A DNA stretch of 64,000 nt from Diorhabda sublineata (GCF_026230105.1 NC_079476.1:35082559-35146558), one strand, 5' to 3'; counted from the stretch's first letter, positions 23,901 to 38,900 are shown. Translations and numbers: made by a program. The notes: generated by a model not told the origin, from the sequence alone.

Positions 23901-26900
23901 AATATTCAGTGGAAAAGTGTGTGTGTAATTTTTCCGCAAAATAAGTAAAGAGTTTTGGAGCCAAGAGAATTTGATAAGATTAATTAACGTTTACGAAGGA
24001 AAACCTTTATTGAGAGACACTAATAATGATGATTATAAAAACAAAATCAAAAGAAGAGATGCATTAGATGACATTGCAAAAGATTTAGGAGTAAATAATG
24101 TCGCCGAGATTAACTAATAGAAAATAAATACATTAAATCACCTACACTCAAGCATAGTCCTTTTGCCAAGGTCATTGCCACTATCAGAGGAGACAGCAGC
24201 AATTAACTCCCATTCTTTGGGTGTTGAAAGTGTCTTTACGTACTCTTTCAAACAGTTTGTTGGGATACCTTAAATAAATACATCAACGAATTATAGGAAT
24301 CACCAGAAGCCAAAAACCTGAGTGTTATAGCCAGACGATCTTGAACGCTGATTGCATGGCGAAAATTATTATTTTGATTACTTATCACTGGTCCTAGCAT
24401 CGATATTAACAATGCATAACGCCGTAAAAACAATTGTCTCTGCCACCATCGACGAAAACGAGGTTCTTCCATTAAAATATAAGCTGCTGCAATGCAGGCC
24501 AGACGACGGCGGCGGTTCACCATCACCATTCTTCGACAAAACCTAACTGACTAATGTTTCATGCCGAATCGCAATTGTTTGGTGAAAATGTTTGTCAAAC
24601 AATTGTTTGTTGAAATAAGAAATGTTTGTTAAAACTGCACTTAATCAACGTGTTTGACAAACTTGTTTCCCCATTATTTGTTCAATGGAGACGCATCTTT
24701 ACACGAAAGGCGATAAGCAAAAGACTGACGGCTAGTTTTTTATAGTTTACTTTTTATCTGTTAGAAGATTTATTCCTTGAACAGTAATTTTATTTGTACA
24801 ATGACCAGAATTTTAATAAAACAGAATTATCTATAATTTTTTTAATAGTGTGAAAGGGGTATTGAAATAAGAAGAATGTATAAAAATTCATTTATATATG
24901 GTGTTGTAAATAATATTGAAAATACTATTTTGTTGCAGATGTCGTTGTTATAACATCTAATTTCTCTACATTCGCTGGTGTAATGTCTGGCATTGCCATT
25001 TTATCTGGTCTCATATGTTTCGTACTGCATCTTTTCAATCAAAACATGTACGGAACGCGTCATAATAGACATAGGTTTGGAAACGCTAATTTACCTCCTC
25101 CTATAATGTTTTCAAGCGATCCAGGTAAGATATTTGGTTATCTACAGGATGTGTAATATATGTTGTTAAAAATGTGCATATTAACGATACTAACATTAAC
25201 ATAATGAAAGAAGAAATATGTGAAAACGAAATTTTAAACATTTTTTTTTTCATTAGAAATCTGGGTAATTATCTAAAAATCATCCCCCACCCCGCATCGA
25301 CTTGGGGTTGTGGGAGGTAATAAAGAAAAGTGTACTTAACTCAAAAAAATTATTCCAGTAGTCGGTCATCCCTTGTTAAAATAATAGAGAGGGTTAAAGA
25401 ATGAAAATTTGACATTTTCGGAATTACGTGTGTTAACAAATTAAATAAATAAAGGGGTGTGGAGGAGGGGGTGTTAAAAGAGCACGGAAAGATGTGACCT
25501 AACTTAAAAACAATGACCGACGGCTAATTCCACCTTCCATATATTGTAATTACCTCCCTCTTAACATCCCCATAACCTGAGGGATAATTTTTAGATAATT
25601 CATTGAATACTTTTAATATCAGTTTTTGTTTGGAAAATGCTCGGAGTCGTGAATTAGGAATCACAATCGCGATATTTTACATAAAATAATTTATACAAAG
25701 TATACAAGTAATCAAACAATTGAATTTGGTTGTAACACTCATTTTTACAGTTTATTGTACAAAGTGACTCAATTAAACTTAAATTTAGTGAAGATGCTTA
25801 TGAAAGATTAATAAAACTTTTTTCATTTCAAAACACAAAGTGCAATTGTTCTGATCTGCACTGCAATAAAAGGTGCACAGAAATACTTATTTTGAGTGTT
25901 TACTAAACATAGTGACTCAAAAAACTGTTGATCTACTTAAATTTGTCATATTTGCTTAGAGAATGTTTACTTAACATTCTATATTTCAAAATATGTAGAA
26001 ATGTCTGGACTTGAGAAGTAAAAAGTGAAAAACATCAACTTTGATAATTTACTATACAGAGTGAGTTAATAAACATGGTTTTAAAGTTTAATTTTCTGTA
26101 ACGGTTCATACAGTGTTTATCAAACGTTTTTATTTCAAAATATGCGCAACAATACTAATACTAGAAATAAAAAATAGAAAAAACATTACTTTTGATAATT
26201 TACTATGATCAAATAAAGGAATTCTAATTTCTTTGATTACTATACAGAGTAACTCAAAAAACTGTTATTTTTAGTAAAATTTGTCATAATTTCTTGGAAG
26301 ATGTGTACTATATTTCAAAATATGTATAACAGTGCTGTTTTTAGAAGTAAAAAGTAGAAAAACATCAATTTTCATAATTCACTATACAGAGTGACTCACT
26401 AAATTTTTTTTATAGTAAATTTTCCTGTAATGGCTCCTATAATCTTTAAAAAACGCTTCTTATTTCAGAGTATATGCGACTGTGCTAAATGCAAAGTAGA
26501 GAAAACATTAATTTTGTTAATATACTAAACAGAGTGACTTGAAAAAGTTTTCTTCATAGTTATATTTGCTGTAATGGTTCATACAGTTTTAAAATATGTG
26601 CCATTGTACTGATTTTATCAAATTATTAATATCCTCAATAAAATAAATATTCTAAAATAATTAATTCACATTCTTATATCAACTTTTCTTTTTGAACCTT
26701 CAGGTAAATAGAATTACAAAGAATTGAGATATGTAAATGTCAGTAGTCTTTGAATGGGCTCTTTTTTATTTATCCATCCTCCGAAAAGACATCAAGATAC
26801 TCAGTTACAGGTCTAAAGGAATGGGGGCCATTCAAGATATTAACCAAGATTAGGAAACAGATAAATCACCAAATCTTATTGCAAAATACTTCATTGCATT

Positions 26901-29900
26901 TTCATCTCTTCATATCTCTAAATTGGGACACTATGTATACATTAGTACGATATCAAAAAATCGCGATTGGAAATATTAATCGACGAGTATTTTTCAAATT
27001 AAAATTACAGATTCCAATTATCTGAATAATCCATGTCAGGGTATAGCATGTTAAAACCCCATTTTAGACTCACGATAAATACATAATAGCCGAAACGCAT
27101 GTTTTATTGCCAAGAAAATTGACCTAATCCCGAATAAATTTTCAAAATTAAATCTTACGTATTCGATTAAATAACGATGATTTATTATTATTTTCTGGTG
27201 TACATGTGCATTTGCATCAATATTTGACCCTTTGAAAGTGGCTTTTTGTAAACAACCTTGTCACCGTGTTTGCAATGAATTGCTAATACCGACTTACCTG
27301 CTTACGAGTATATTTTTATAATATCTGTACCTCAGAGCTTGAGGAACGAAGACTAATTGGACTCTCTACTGATTCTACTTTATATTTCTAAACTCTATTA
27401 AAAATGTAAGACCTCGAAAAATTAAGTCCTTTTATTGCCATGAAAAATTAATTACTACCCAACCTGACAAGCTCACAGAGCTCTGGACGTGGTGCATACT
27501 GTGGGACGAGGTAACAGCAGGAAAAGGAAGTAATAAAATGGTATCATATTATGGGAAGAGCAACCAGCAAATTAACTGTATAATCAGGTAACCTCACCGG
27601 AATCAATCACAAATATTTCTTAGCTGACTATAAACATATGGAAGTCGACAAGCAACAGCAAAAAAGAAGAGGTTTTAAACGCTACCGTTGGGTAAATTTA
27701 ATAGCCAACTGTAAGGAGAACCCATTCATCGTACAAACAATGAATGTGAAAGATTTCCTAGATTTTTTATCTCTCACAAAAACTAGAGGATCATCCTACT
27801 TTTCGAAGAAACTGAACACTAATGGATGGTTTTAACAACTGTGGAGAGAACGTATGGCAGGCAGTGCTCTTCTAATAAATCAAGTTTGAAGAACATTTAA
27901 AACTTCTTAACCACCACCATGAAGCGGACATTTCTATGCTCATGGCTAATACTTTGGATGACAATAAAGAAAATTATTAGATGATAATAAATATAAAAAT
28001 ATCATTATACTACTCCAATGAGGACCAGATGAGTACAAGCCTTACTTCCAATCAATGCAGTTTTGAAACAACATAATACGTGGCATATTTTTTAAGTAAG
28101 TACCGTTTTGCGATTCCGCCTCCGCAACCCCAAGGTCGGCGTTCCGCACATGCGCGCTGGTTACCTACATCTCTTATTTACGCACTGACGCCATTACAGT
28201 CTGATTTGTTTAAGATGCCTCCGACAATCGTGAGTCCCGCCGATTGTGATATACGGGCTGTTATACGATTTCTTAGTGCTAAAGGCGTAAAACCAATTGA
28301 TATTAAGCAAACAATTTCTGCCCGGAAAATCATGTGCACAGTTTTTTGGGACAGAAAAGGAGTATTGCCTCGTAATGAGACAATCAATTATTGTGAGACA
28401 TTGAACAATCTACGCCGTGCAATCCAGAACAAAAGACGTGGCAAGTTGAGTAAGAGTATCGTTTTGCTGCAAGACACCGCCCGTCCACATGTGGCTAATC
28501 GGACCAAAGATCACATCAAATCTTTTCAATAGGAAACTCTAGATCATCCTCCCTACAGCCCTGATCTGGCACCCAGCGACTACCATTGGCTCCTGCACTT
28601 GAAGAAACACCTGAGCGGTCAGCGTCTTCATAACGAAGTCAAAACAGTTGTGATACAGTGGTTAACAAGAAGTCAGGCGGCAGAATTTTATGAGGAGGGT
28701 ATTCAAAAACTGGTGGCACGTTATGACAAGTGCCTCAATATTCACGGAAATTATGTAGAAAAGTAGATTAAGGTACAGGCTTTCATGTAAAAATGAAATT
28801 ATTGCGATATCTTTGCACTTATTTTTTTAATTTCAAAACGGTACTTACTTAAAAAATATGCCTCGTAATTATGTAATTTTGTAAAATAAATCATTATCAA
28901 GTCTAAATGTGGAATTTTCTTTTCAATTACGTAAATCCAATATGGTCAAATTTTTTAATGAAATCGTATTTTTTATAATTATCTCGAATAAGTAAATGAA
29001 ACTAAAAAAGACCACTGTACACATTTTTGTATGTTTGTGCTACGAGTTATGAAAAAATTAGTTTTAAGAGTTTAGGAGTTTCTTGTGAAGTTGAGTTGTG
29101 AATTACGTTCTCTAGCTCTCAAGTACAGATATATCAGCAACCCTACGTTTGTATATGATATCGGGGAGCTACCAAAAACGGAAATCTCCATCACTTTATT
29201 TTGTGTATTTAATCTCAAAAGATGGCTGCGCTCTTATTATTTCTTATCTCGGAACGACCATAGCTTCTAATGGAACAAAGCGGTGAGCTACATCAAATCA
29301 TAAAGTAACTACATTCTTAACTATATAAAAAAAATTGAAAATGGAATGAAGAATAATGACGAAAGTTATGGATACGTTATACTAAATTGCGGTAAGATGA
29401 AAACCAAGTACTTAGTAATTGATTTTCAGGAGAAATGATAGAATACTTGGTCCAAAGTACAAAAAACTGTGTAATCATAAATATTATCAACATTATATCC
29501 AGCATATTCTCCTTCCCGATTTGGCTGCTGTGGCTCAAGGGAATAGTTGAGTTTTCCAGAGACCTCCAAGTGATGCTAAAACGTATTACAACATCAAGTA
29601 CTTCGGAATTGATTTTTAGGAGAAATGATAGAATACTTGGTCCAAAGTACAAAAAACTGTGTAATCATGAATATTATCAACATTATATCCAGCATATTCT
29701 CCTTCCCGATTTGGCTGCTGTGGCTCAAGGGAATAGTTGAGTTTTCCAGAGACCTCCAAGTGATGCTAAAACGTATTACAACATCAAGTACTTCGGAATT
29801 GATTTTCAGGAGAAATGATAGAATACTACATACTACATAGTAAAAAAAAACAGTGTTATCATAAATATTATCAACATTATAGCCGACATATTCTTCTTAC

Positions 29901-32900
29901 CGATTAGGTTGCTGTGGCTCAAGGGAATAGTTGAGTTTTCCAGAGACCTCCAAGTGATGCTAAAACGTATTACAACATCAAGTACTTCGGAATTGATTTT
30001 CAGGAGAAATGATAGAATACTTGGTCCAAAGTACAAAAAACTGTGTAATCATGAATATTATCAACATTATATCCAGCATATTCTCCTTTCCGATTTGGCT
30101 GCTGTGGCTCAAGGGAATAGTTAAGTTTTCCAGAGACATCCAAAAAATGCCACAACGTACTTCAATATCAAGTACTTCGGAATTGATTTTCTGAAGAAAT
30201 GATAAAATACTACATACTACATAGTAAAAAAAACAGTGTTATCATAAATATTATCAACATTATAGCCGACATATTCTTCTTACCGATTAGGTTGCTGTGG
30301 CTCAAGGGAATTGTTGGGTTTTCCAGAGTCCTCCAAAAAATGCCAAAACGTACTTCAAGGAGTTTATTAACATCGTTTAGTTTTAGACTATAGAAAACCT
30401 TGTAGGATTACAGGCTGTATCATGTGCAGAGTTTTTTCTTTTCTTGGAACGTTTTTGATAGACATATATCTCAATCATTGTGGTAATACGATTAAAATAT
30501 TTCCAGTTTTATATTGTCTTAGAAAAAACCATTCTATTTTATAAATGAAAAAATTTCTTAGAAAAAATAGCCGTAACAAAACCCAAAAGAAACAGTATTT
30601 GGCATGTATGGTGCCATATATCATATGACCGTTACGAACTGTGTTTCTAAACGGTTCATGAAGATTGATTCTCAAAGTTTATAGAGGACAAAGGTAGAAA
30701 ATAATTTTTGTATATATCTCACTACCTAGAATAACTGCTTTAACATATATAAAGCTCTGTTTTGGAAAGTGATTCGCTCCTCAGTTATTGGGCAATTTCT
30801 GGTATAAATTATATTTTTTTAATTTATAATCAAACATACCTGTAGATCTAATATCTCATTTACAATCATTCTAGTTGTGGAGAATCACTATTTTCAATAA
30901 CGACGAAATTGTATTGGTCTTATTAAAGCCAACTTAATCAAAATATTCAAATTTCTTTTAAAATATTGCAAGGTGAAATACCAATATCGAAACATGGATT
31001 TCAGGATCATTGCCCTTACCTATTCTGGATCGAAGTTTGACGTCCCGCGCATCTAGTCAACGTACATATACTAGTATGCCTTCGCGAAGGTCCAGTAGTG
31101 CCCCAGGATTTCGCTCGGGTGCCGGTTACTCACGAGCAGGTGCGGCCCGTGCCGCCGCCATCTTGCTGCTTTCCTACTGTCAAGTCACTCCATCATTAGA
31201 AGGATCTAACTATGTAGTTACCAAGTTTACTGGTATCTATAGTTAATTTTAAACGAAATATCAATATAAGAATGCGAATTACTGCAAAATATTTTCCAAA
31301 ATTCAAAAACTTGTTACATCAGTAATATTTTTATAATTATGATAATTATTGTTTTATACATTTCAAATGAAGGCTCACGTCAAATTAAAAAGATCCTTCA
31401 GTTAAAGCCTTTAGCAAATGTATTGATACAAGTTCAAGTTATCCAATGGAGGTTCGGGTATTTGTTAGTTCAATAAAACAAAAAATACTAGTTATCAAAA
31501 ATGTTTTTATTGTTGATTATTGAAGTACAAAATAAAAAAATTATTTCGAAAAAATGTTATCCAAATCCATTGAGCTTCTGCTATCATTCTTATCTGGAAT
31601 AAAAGTTGTGGATAGCACTTCTGCCTTAGGTATTGATTCAGTTAAGCGAGGTTCGTCGGATTATTCACATCAACTTTACTTCTAAGGTCGCAAAGTCAAG
31701 CGGACTAAGGTCAGGACTTCTGAGAAACCAATTGATGTTATCTCTACGAGAAATTATTGTATTAGGGAATAATTGACAACTTTAATTGCTTGATTTGATG
31801 TATAGCAAGTAACCCGTCTTGTTGGAAACATGTTAAAACCTTGAAACATCTGCCTAAAAAGTTGATGAACATATCGGCCCACAAAACAACCTTTGGATTA
31901 TGCAAAGGCTGTTCACACTTTTGTCTGGGATTTTCGTCTATCTAGTATCGATAATTTTGCTTATCTACGTAACAATTGGTGTTTCTGAAAAGTTTTTGAT
32001 TCACCGCAAAATTTCTTTTGCAATCGTATCAATGTTCAATACTTAGCTTCGTTTTCGAATGAATAAAGGCGGTTTTTTTTTATATTGACACTTGCACTTC
32101 TTGGATGATAATTTCCTGGTCGCGGACTATATGAGGGCGGCCAGACCTTTGAGCACCTGTATTTCCAAGTGTCAGTATACATTTTGTTACCTGGCTCTTT
32201 TCGTATACAATATTTCGATGGATATGAACCTTGAGCAGTCACCTGAAATTTTATAGACTCTACGATGCTTTCCTCGCACTCTAAACTCTATTCGTGATCT
32301 TACATTATATTTGGATTCTCAATATTTAGTTTCGATCTGTATTATTCGTTCTCTTTATATATTTTGTGTAACAGTTCTTATAAACCAATGTTTCCCAACG
32401 CCCCCCAGGGAGCAATTCGAAAATGGGCTCGACACGAGTTTAACCCTTTTGCTCTGGGCTATTTGAATGCAATGTTAGATTTTGATGCTCAATTAAAAGA
32501 AAAAACCAAATTCTCAAATAATTGCGGCAATAAATATTATAAATTCGTTTGACGAGATCAAAATATGAACTAGTTTTTGGTGTCGTCGAATTAACCTCCC
32601 TGCGGCAGACGGCAGGCTCCACGTGGACTACCAAGTGCTATAAAAACTCGCTAAACAAAGCAGTTGCTCGCATCTGAATCAAAGAATTTCAATTGATGAA
32701 AGTTTACCACTTTCTGAGGCGATCCGTAAAGAATTTGTGGTCCTATGATGCCTAGCAAAAAAACTCCCGACTAGGAATCAGTTGAGTCAAACAAGTGGCG
32801 CTGTAGGCCAAGATCAGTTTCATAAAACGCGGGTCAGCTGACCGACGCCAAATTAGTCTGAGAAGCATTGTCTTTTTGGTTAAGGAATATTCTGTTTTGG

Positions 32901-35900
32901 ATTTAAATCTTTATTAAAATAATTTAGTGTTTGAATTTTAGTTTTTCATTATTATTTCATAAGAACAACAATTCCATATCCAAGTATTCAAATTTAATCT
33001 TTTGTAGTTGCCCATTTTCGGAAAAGGTTGTCATCAAATTTGAAAAAATGTGTCCTTGAATAACAAATATGTCAAGTTGGGAAATTTTTTATTGAATTCT
33101 GTATAAATATACCAATGTAAGGAGAGAATAGAATAAAAATATTTTGCAGGTTTTTGTTATTTGTTGGTTGCATTTGAGCATTAATTTGGTTTTGATGTTA
33201 GAATTGTGCATTTCCGAAATTGATCGGTAAGCGCTTAACATGATGTATCATTTAATGACTGCTTACGTCAGACGCGAAGATTTAGACATAACAGCTTGTT
33301 AAATTTTATTAAATCAGCAGCAAGGAAGGTGCAAGATGGCAGAGGTGAAAACGGCTTTTAAAATTAATTTTTTACATGCATTATGTTAGCCAAATACCAG
33401 CGACCACTGTAGAGATTTTAAAATGTTTCAAACTGGAATTATTACAACACTTTTTTTCAAACAAACACACAGCATGATATTTATATTAGGTAAACTATAT
33501 ATAGCATGTTTGCATGTTTATAATTATTGAATGTGCTTTTGTTATTTTTTGATTAGTCGAATTACAAACATGGCAAGATCAACAAATACGTAGGTATCAA
33601 TCAGTTTTGAATAATATTTATTAATAAGTTTACAATAACAATAATATGTGTAGGTGAAAAAAAAGGATCATATTTGCTCTAGGTTATCTTTCGTAATTAA
33701 AAATAAAATTGTGTTTTTTCAAAATCTATTAACATGGGTCACCTCTACGTGTTTTAAATTCAAAGGAATCAATTTTGAAATACTGTATAAGAAAAATTGT
33801 GTGTATAGTATAGAGGTTGTCTTTTACACTGCGATCTAAAGAATCTGTTGTGTCTTCTCACTCCTTTCGAAAAGTTCAAAATGTTGGATGGAGTTCAAAT
33901 CTCAACATTCCGAAGTTAAACTAGACCCATTTTCAATATCATATATTTCTGCTTGAAAAATATGTATTTATTGTTTAAGCTTTCAGAGTGTTTGGTTCAG
34001 TTTTGTCTGCTGTTTTGGAGTGTAATTTTTCCGCCACACTTTCCAATAATTTATGGAGAAAATTTAGAATCACTTCTAGAGCAACCGTTGCGTATGATGA
34101 AACTATATGCATATCTGATAGTACCGATAAAAAACAGATAATTTCTTGCATTATAAATTCTTATTTCAGAATCATATTTTATTTTGTTTCTCATGCAAAT
34201 TCTTCAAGGATACCCTGCTTTGATTCTCACTTTGAATTAATTGGAATGCACTATACACTACAATACACTAAATAGTGCAGCTATTTATTATTATTTTCTT
34301 TTAATTCTGGAGTATTGGCAGCCGTATAGAAGAGGAGAGTACTAGTTTTGGTTGGTGACTTTCCATAAATTGCATACAATTTTTTACACGTTGTCTTACT
34401 TAATTTCAAGTGTTGTATATTTTGATGAAAATAATTTAGCACCGAAATTACTGGCTTGTGTTTATTTATGTAACTAAAAAAAGTAAGAAAAAGTGTGGGT
34501 AATTTTATATTTTCGCGGTCCTCTCGTTTTTTGGCTCTAGCAAATCGAATTTTTTTTAAATCTTCATTTTTACGGCGAATTTATGAAAAAAAATATGGGA
34601 AATATTTCACTTGGAGATTTCATATTGTTTTATGACTTTAAATGTGATCATAAATGCACTTCTTCGCATATAATCGTTAATAACTTTTTTACAAAGCATC
34701 AAACGCAGTTCATAGAAAATAGAAAAAATATAGAAAATATCTCACGTGAAGATTTTATATGGTTTTATGGTACAAACGATTATATGTGAGAAAAAGTCAA
34801 TTTTAAGAGAAATTGTTATTATTTTTTATTGTAAAAACATGATAAACCAACATTTTTGTATAAATTTTCTTTCAATTTCTATAAATTATGAAAAAATATA
34901 TAACAACTTCATTTGATTATTTGGAAAAAAGTTATCAACAATTATACGTGAATGTGTGCATGAATATCATGAATATCTAAAGCCGTGAAACCAATGTAAG
35001 TTCTAATTTTTTTGATTCCCATAATTTTTTTCGTAAATCCGCCGTAAAAACAAAAATTCAAAAAAACCATCGGAGTTGGATGATTTTTCGATTTTCTAAA
35101 GCTAAAAAACGGGGGAACACGAAAATATAAAATTACCAAAGTGTGTACTGCTTAAAAACTGAGAATCAGAAAATAGTGTATTTACACCTGAATTAAGGAA
35201 GTTGGGAGAAGAATGACAGCGAGGAATAAATATAGATAATGATCTACCCAATAGATCCGATCCGATTATACAATGCGGTCCATATCTATGGATAAATTCA
35301 ATTTTATTATGTACTATGGGAAAAAACGTCGATTTTTATTCTTAAATTGACAATTTACAGTATGAAAATATTATCATCCTTCAGCATCCCCTCAGAATTA
35401 TCAGCAGCTCCTCTAAAATTTTGAATCAGAAATGGGGCGTGTGGCACCTTGTTAGAAAGAGATTTCAGTCCTCTGTTCAGCAATTTGAAGTTTTTAAAAT
35501 TTGGTGCAATCAAAACTGAGAAAATTAATTTTTTGGTTTGTGAAATTTTCAATAATAAATACCCTGGTCAATACATTCCGCAGTTTACATTTAGCAAAAT
35601 TGAAAAAAAGTTTCGTGAAACTGGACATGCGAAAAATATTGAAAAACAAGGTAGATATGTTCAGTTTACGAATGACAACTCGAGAGCTTGCTTTCATTAA
35701 GAAAAATGCCGCCCTTACAAAGTTCAATTAGTTCAGGAGTTACATGAATATGATCCTGATAGAAGACAAGAATTCTGTGAATTGATGATGGACAGAATTA
35801 GCGCAGATTTGCAGTTAATAAACTAAATAATTTTTTTGACGTTTCACAACGTTTCGCGACGTTTCACCTAAACCTACAGAGCTAAAGATATGATGGGGTT

Positions 35901-38900
35901 TATCTAGATTTTCTGATTCACTTCTTAGTGCCTACATTTCCTACTTTTTCCTGATGTTGATCATTCAAATGAGATAGATACCAACAAGACGGAGCTCCAC
36001 CACGTACAGTTAGGAATAATTTAAACGAGGTTTTTCCGAATAGGTAGATTGGAAGATGTGGAACGATCCGATGGCCTACTAGATCCCCCGATTTGGCTCC
36101 TCTCGATTACTTCTTAAGGGGTTATTTAAAATCTAAAGTATATTTTAATAAACCAAACAATATTACTGATTTAGAAAATAGGATAAAGGAAGAAATAAAC
36201 AAAATAACCCCTGAGGTCATACAAAATATTCGAGATTTACAAAATTGCCTCGGTTATTGTCAAGAAATGAATGGTGGTCATTTTGAAAATTTAATTTAAC
36301 TGTAAAGTAAATTGAACAATACATTCTAAATATTATGAGACATAATCAAAATTTTATATTTTAAACATTAATTTTTTCGGTTATGATTGCACCAAATTTA
36401 TAAAAACTTTATATTGTTGAACAGAGGACTAAAATATCTTTCCAACAAGGTGCCACACGACATGATTATAATTCAGACGGGGTATTGGAGGGGGATAATA
36501 TTTTCATACCGTAAATTTTCAATTTAAGAATAAAAATCGACCTGTTTCAGGTTTTTCTCACATAGTACATAATAACGCTAAAATTGAATTTATTCCATAG
36601 ATATGGACCGCATTGTATGTGGCAAAATTCTTACATATAATAAATTAATTCACTTTCCAAGCATTTTATATTATAGCTGCTTTCCACTTGCATAGTTTGA
36701 GCATTAAACCAAACAAAAACATCGTAGGCAGATATAAATTGATCAAGCTTGCATTTACTAATATTCAGACAAGGTTATATATCAGCCTTTAAATGCACTT
36801 GGTGAGAGATTATTTTAAAATTACACTTTTTATAAGCTTAAGTTGTTACCGTTTTTGGTTGTGCTTGAAACAGTTGGGCTTAAAAAGCGTGTACGTGGCA
36901 CGCAAACTTCGTATTTAAATGGAATACAACTGATGATTGATAAAATACGAGTACTGAGGTGTTGTAATGAAATATAAACATAGTTATAACATCTTAAATA
37001 TGAAATTGAACGTCACGTAACACACACAACACTTTTCTACATAACATCGTCACGTGTTGTGTTAATTGAACTACAGCGGCAATTTTGAGTGCCTTTTGTA
37101 TCACTTTGACGAAATTTTATACCTCTACAAAACTACTGCCACCTCAGTGCACAAATTTTCTGAAATGTATTTTATAATAAGTTTAAAAGAAAATTTTAAT
37201 TAAGCAGCACCAACGAAACTGTCTGTACAACTTAAGTATTATAAATTCATTTCAGTTATGGCATTAATTGGTATTGGAATATATTATTGAAAAATTATTG
37301 CTTGTTGTTCACTTACAATTTAACTCAATTTATTTCTCCAAATTATCTTTCTTAGGGTCACGAAGACCTAGCATTGCTTCAGTACATAGCTCTAATTCCA
37401 TTCGAAGTTATAGTGCTAGAAGATATGAACGGGAAAGAAAAGAAAAAGAAGACAGAGAACTAGAACGCCGGTTTTCGAAATTATCTGGCACGAACTCCAC
37501 TATTCGTATTGCTCCTACACCTAGTCCTCATTCCACTGATGATCTACTCCCTACTTTGGAAGAAGATAGACCGGTAATTGCGTTTACTTTTTTCTTGTTT
37601 GTCTTATGAAATAAAACTATATAGTTAATCGTTCATAGCTTGACTCTCGAGTATGCATGTTATACTTTTTCATTTACAATTGCAGAAGTTAACAAGAAGC
37701 ATCGATTAAGCAGCGTAAAGGAAGGGGATTATTACGTTATCTAATAGCATACTTTTTCCTTATATAATTTCATTCAAGTAAATATCGAATAATGAAACGA
37801 ATAGAAGAAATCTATGCTAAAAATGGCACGATTTCTAAACAGGGTACGTTAATTCTTTTATGGAAAATTAAATTTTAGAACGAACGCCATTAATGAAAAT
37901 CTACTATAAATTAAAACAAAATTGGAACAGAAAACATCGTGAGCCGTCGGCCATTTGGTTGGTGAACCGGTTCACCAGGTTGCAGGGACGAGTCCTCCCC
38001 CAAAGACAAGGCATTTTAAGCCTTTTACCCACAGAATATAAGTTAATTACGTTGTTTTTGACAGCATAATGACGAATTTTACACAATATGACATGACCTC
38101 TATGACCCCCCCTGGATCCGCGCTTGATTGGAACAGGAAACACCGTGAGGGTGATTATCGCTAGTGTTCAAGAGAGAGGGAGAGATTCATTAGATTATTT
38201 TTAGGTAATATAAGGGAAATTGTTGATAGGAGGAAGATTTGTTGGAGTTGGTCCTGATATAGGATTTGCTCCTCTGCAGGGCTTGCTTTCCTAGCTGGAA
38301 AGGAGGAAAAGTGAAAGGCCATTGACCAGAAGAATACGAATATAGAGCTCTGGTGTAGATAAAAACGGTTCTTCTCGATTTTGGGAAATATATTGTATTT
38401 TTTTTTAAATTTTTGTTGCATTATTTTCTTCGTCGGCCATTTGGTTGGTGAACCGGTTCACCAGGTTGCAGGGACGAGTCCTCCTCTAAAGACAAGGCAT
38501 TTTAAGCCTTTTACCCACAGAATATAAGTTAATTACGTTGTTTTTGACAGCATAATGACGAATTTTACACAATACGACATGACCTCTATAACCCCCCCTG
38601 AATCCGCGCTTGATTGGAACAGGAAACACCGTGAGGGTGATTATCGTTAGTGTTTAAGAGAGAGGGAGAGATTCATTAGATAATTTTTAGGTAATATAAG
38701 GAAAATTGTTGATAGGGAAGGTTTGTTGGAGTTGGTCCTGATATAGGATTTGCTCCTCTGCAGGGCTGGGGTTGTGCTTGCTGTTCTGGCTGGAAAGAAG
38801 GAAAATTGGCCAGAAGAATACAAAAATAGAGCTCTACTGTATATAAAACCGGCTTTCTCTATTACAGAAAATAAATTGTATTTTTTTGAATTTCTTTTGC

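Noticed and set aside
29435..30393. Series of similar 60-100-codon ORFs
   Set aside because: They come from one 190-bp non-coding repeat; the period is not a multiple of three and both strands give similar ORFs.
32391..32415. hAT-like terminus TGTTTCCCAACGCCCCCCAG
   Set aside because: No inverted partner or 8-bp target duplication found nearby, so no element is called.
38161..38421. 86-codon minus-strand ORF
   Set aside because: Part of a tandem duplication whose second copy does not keep the frame.
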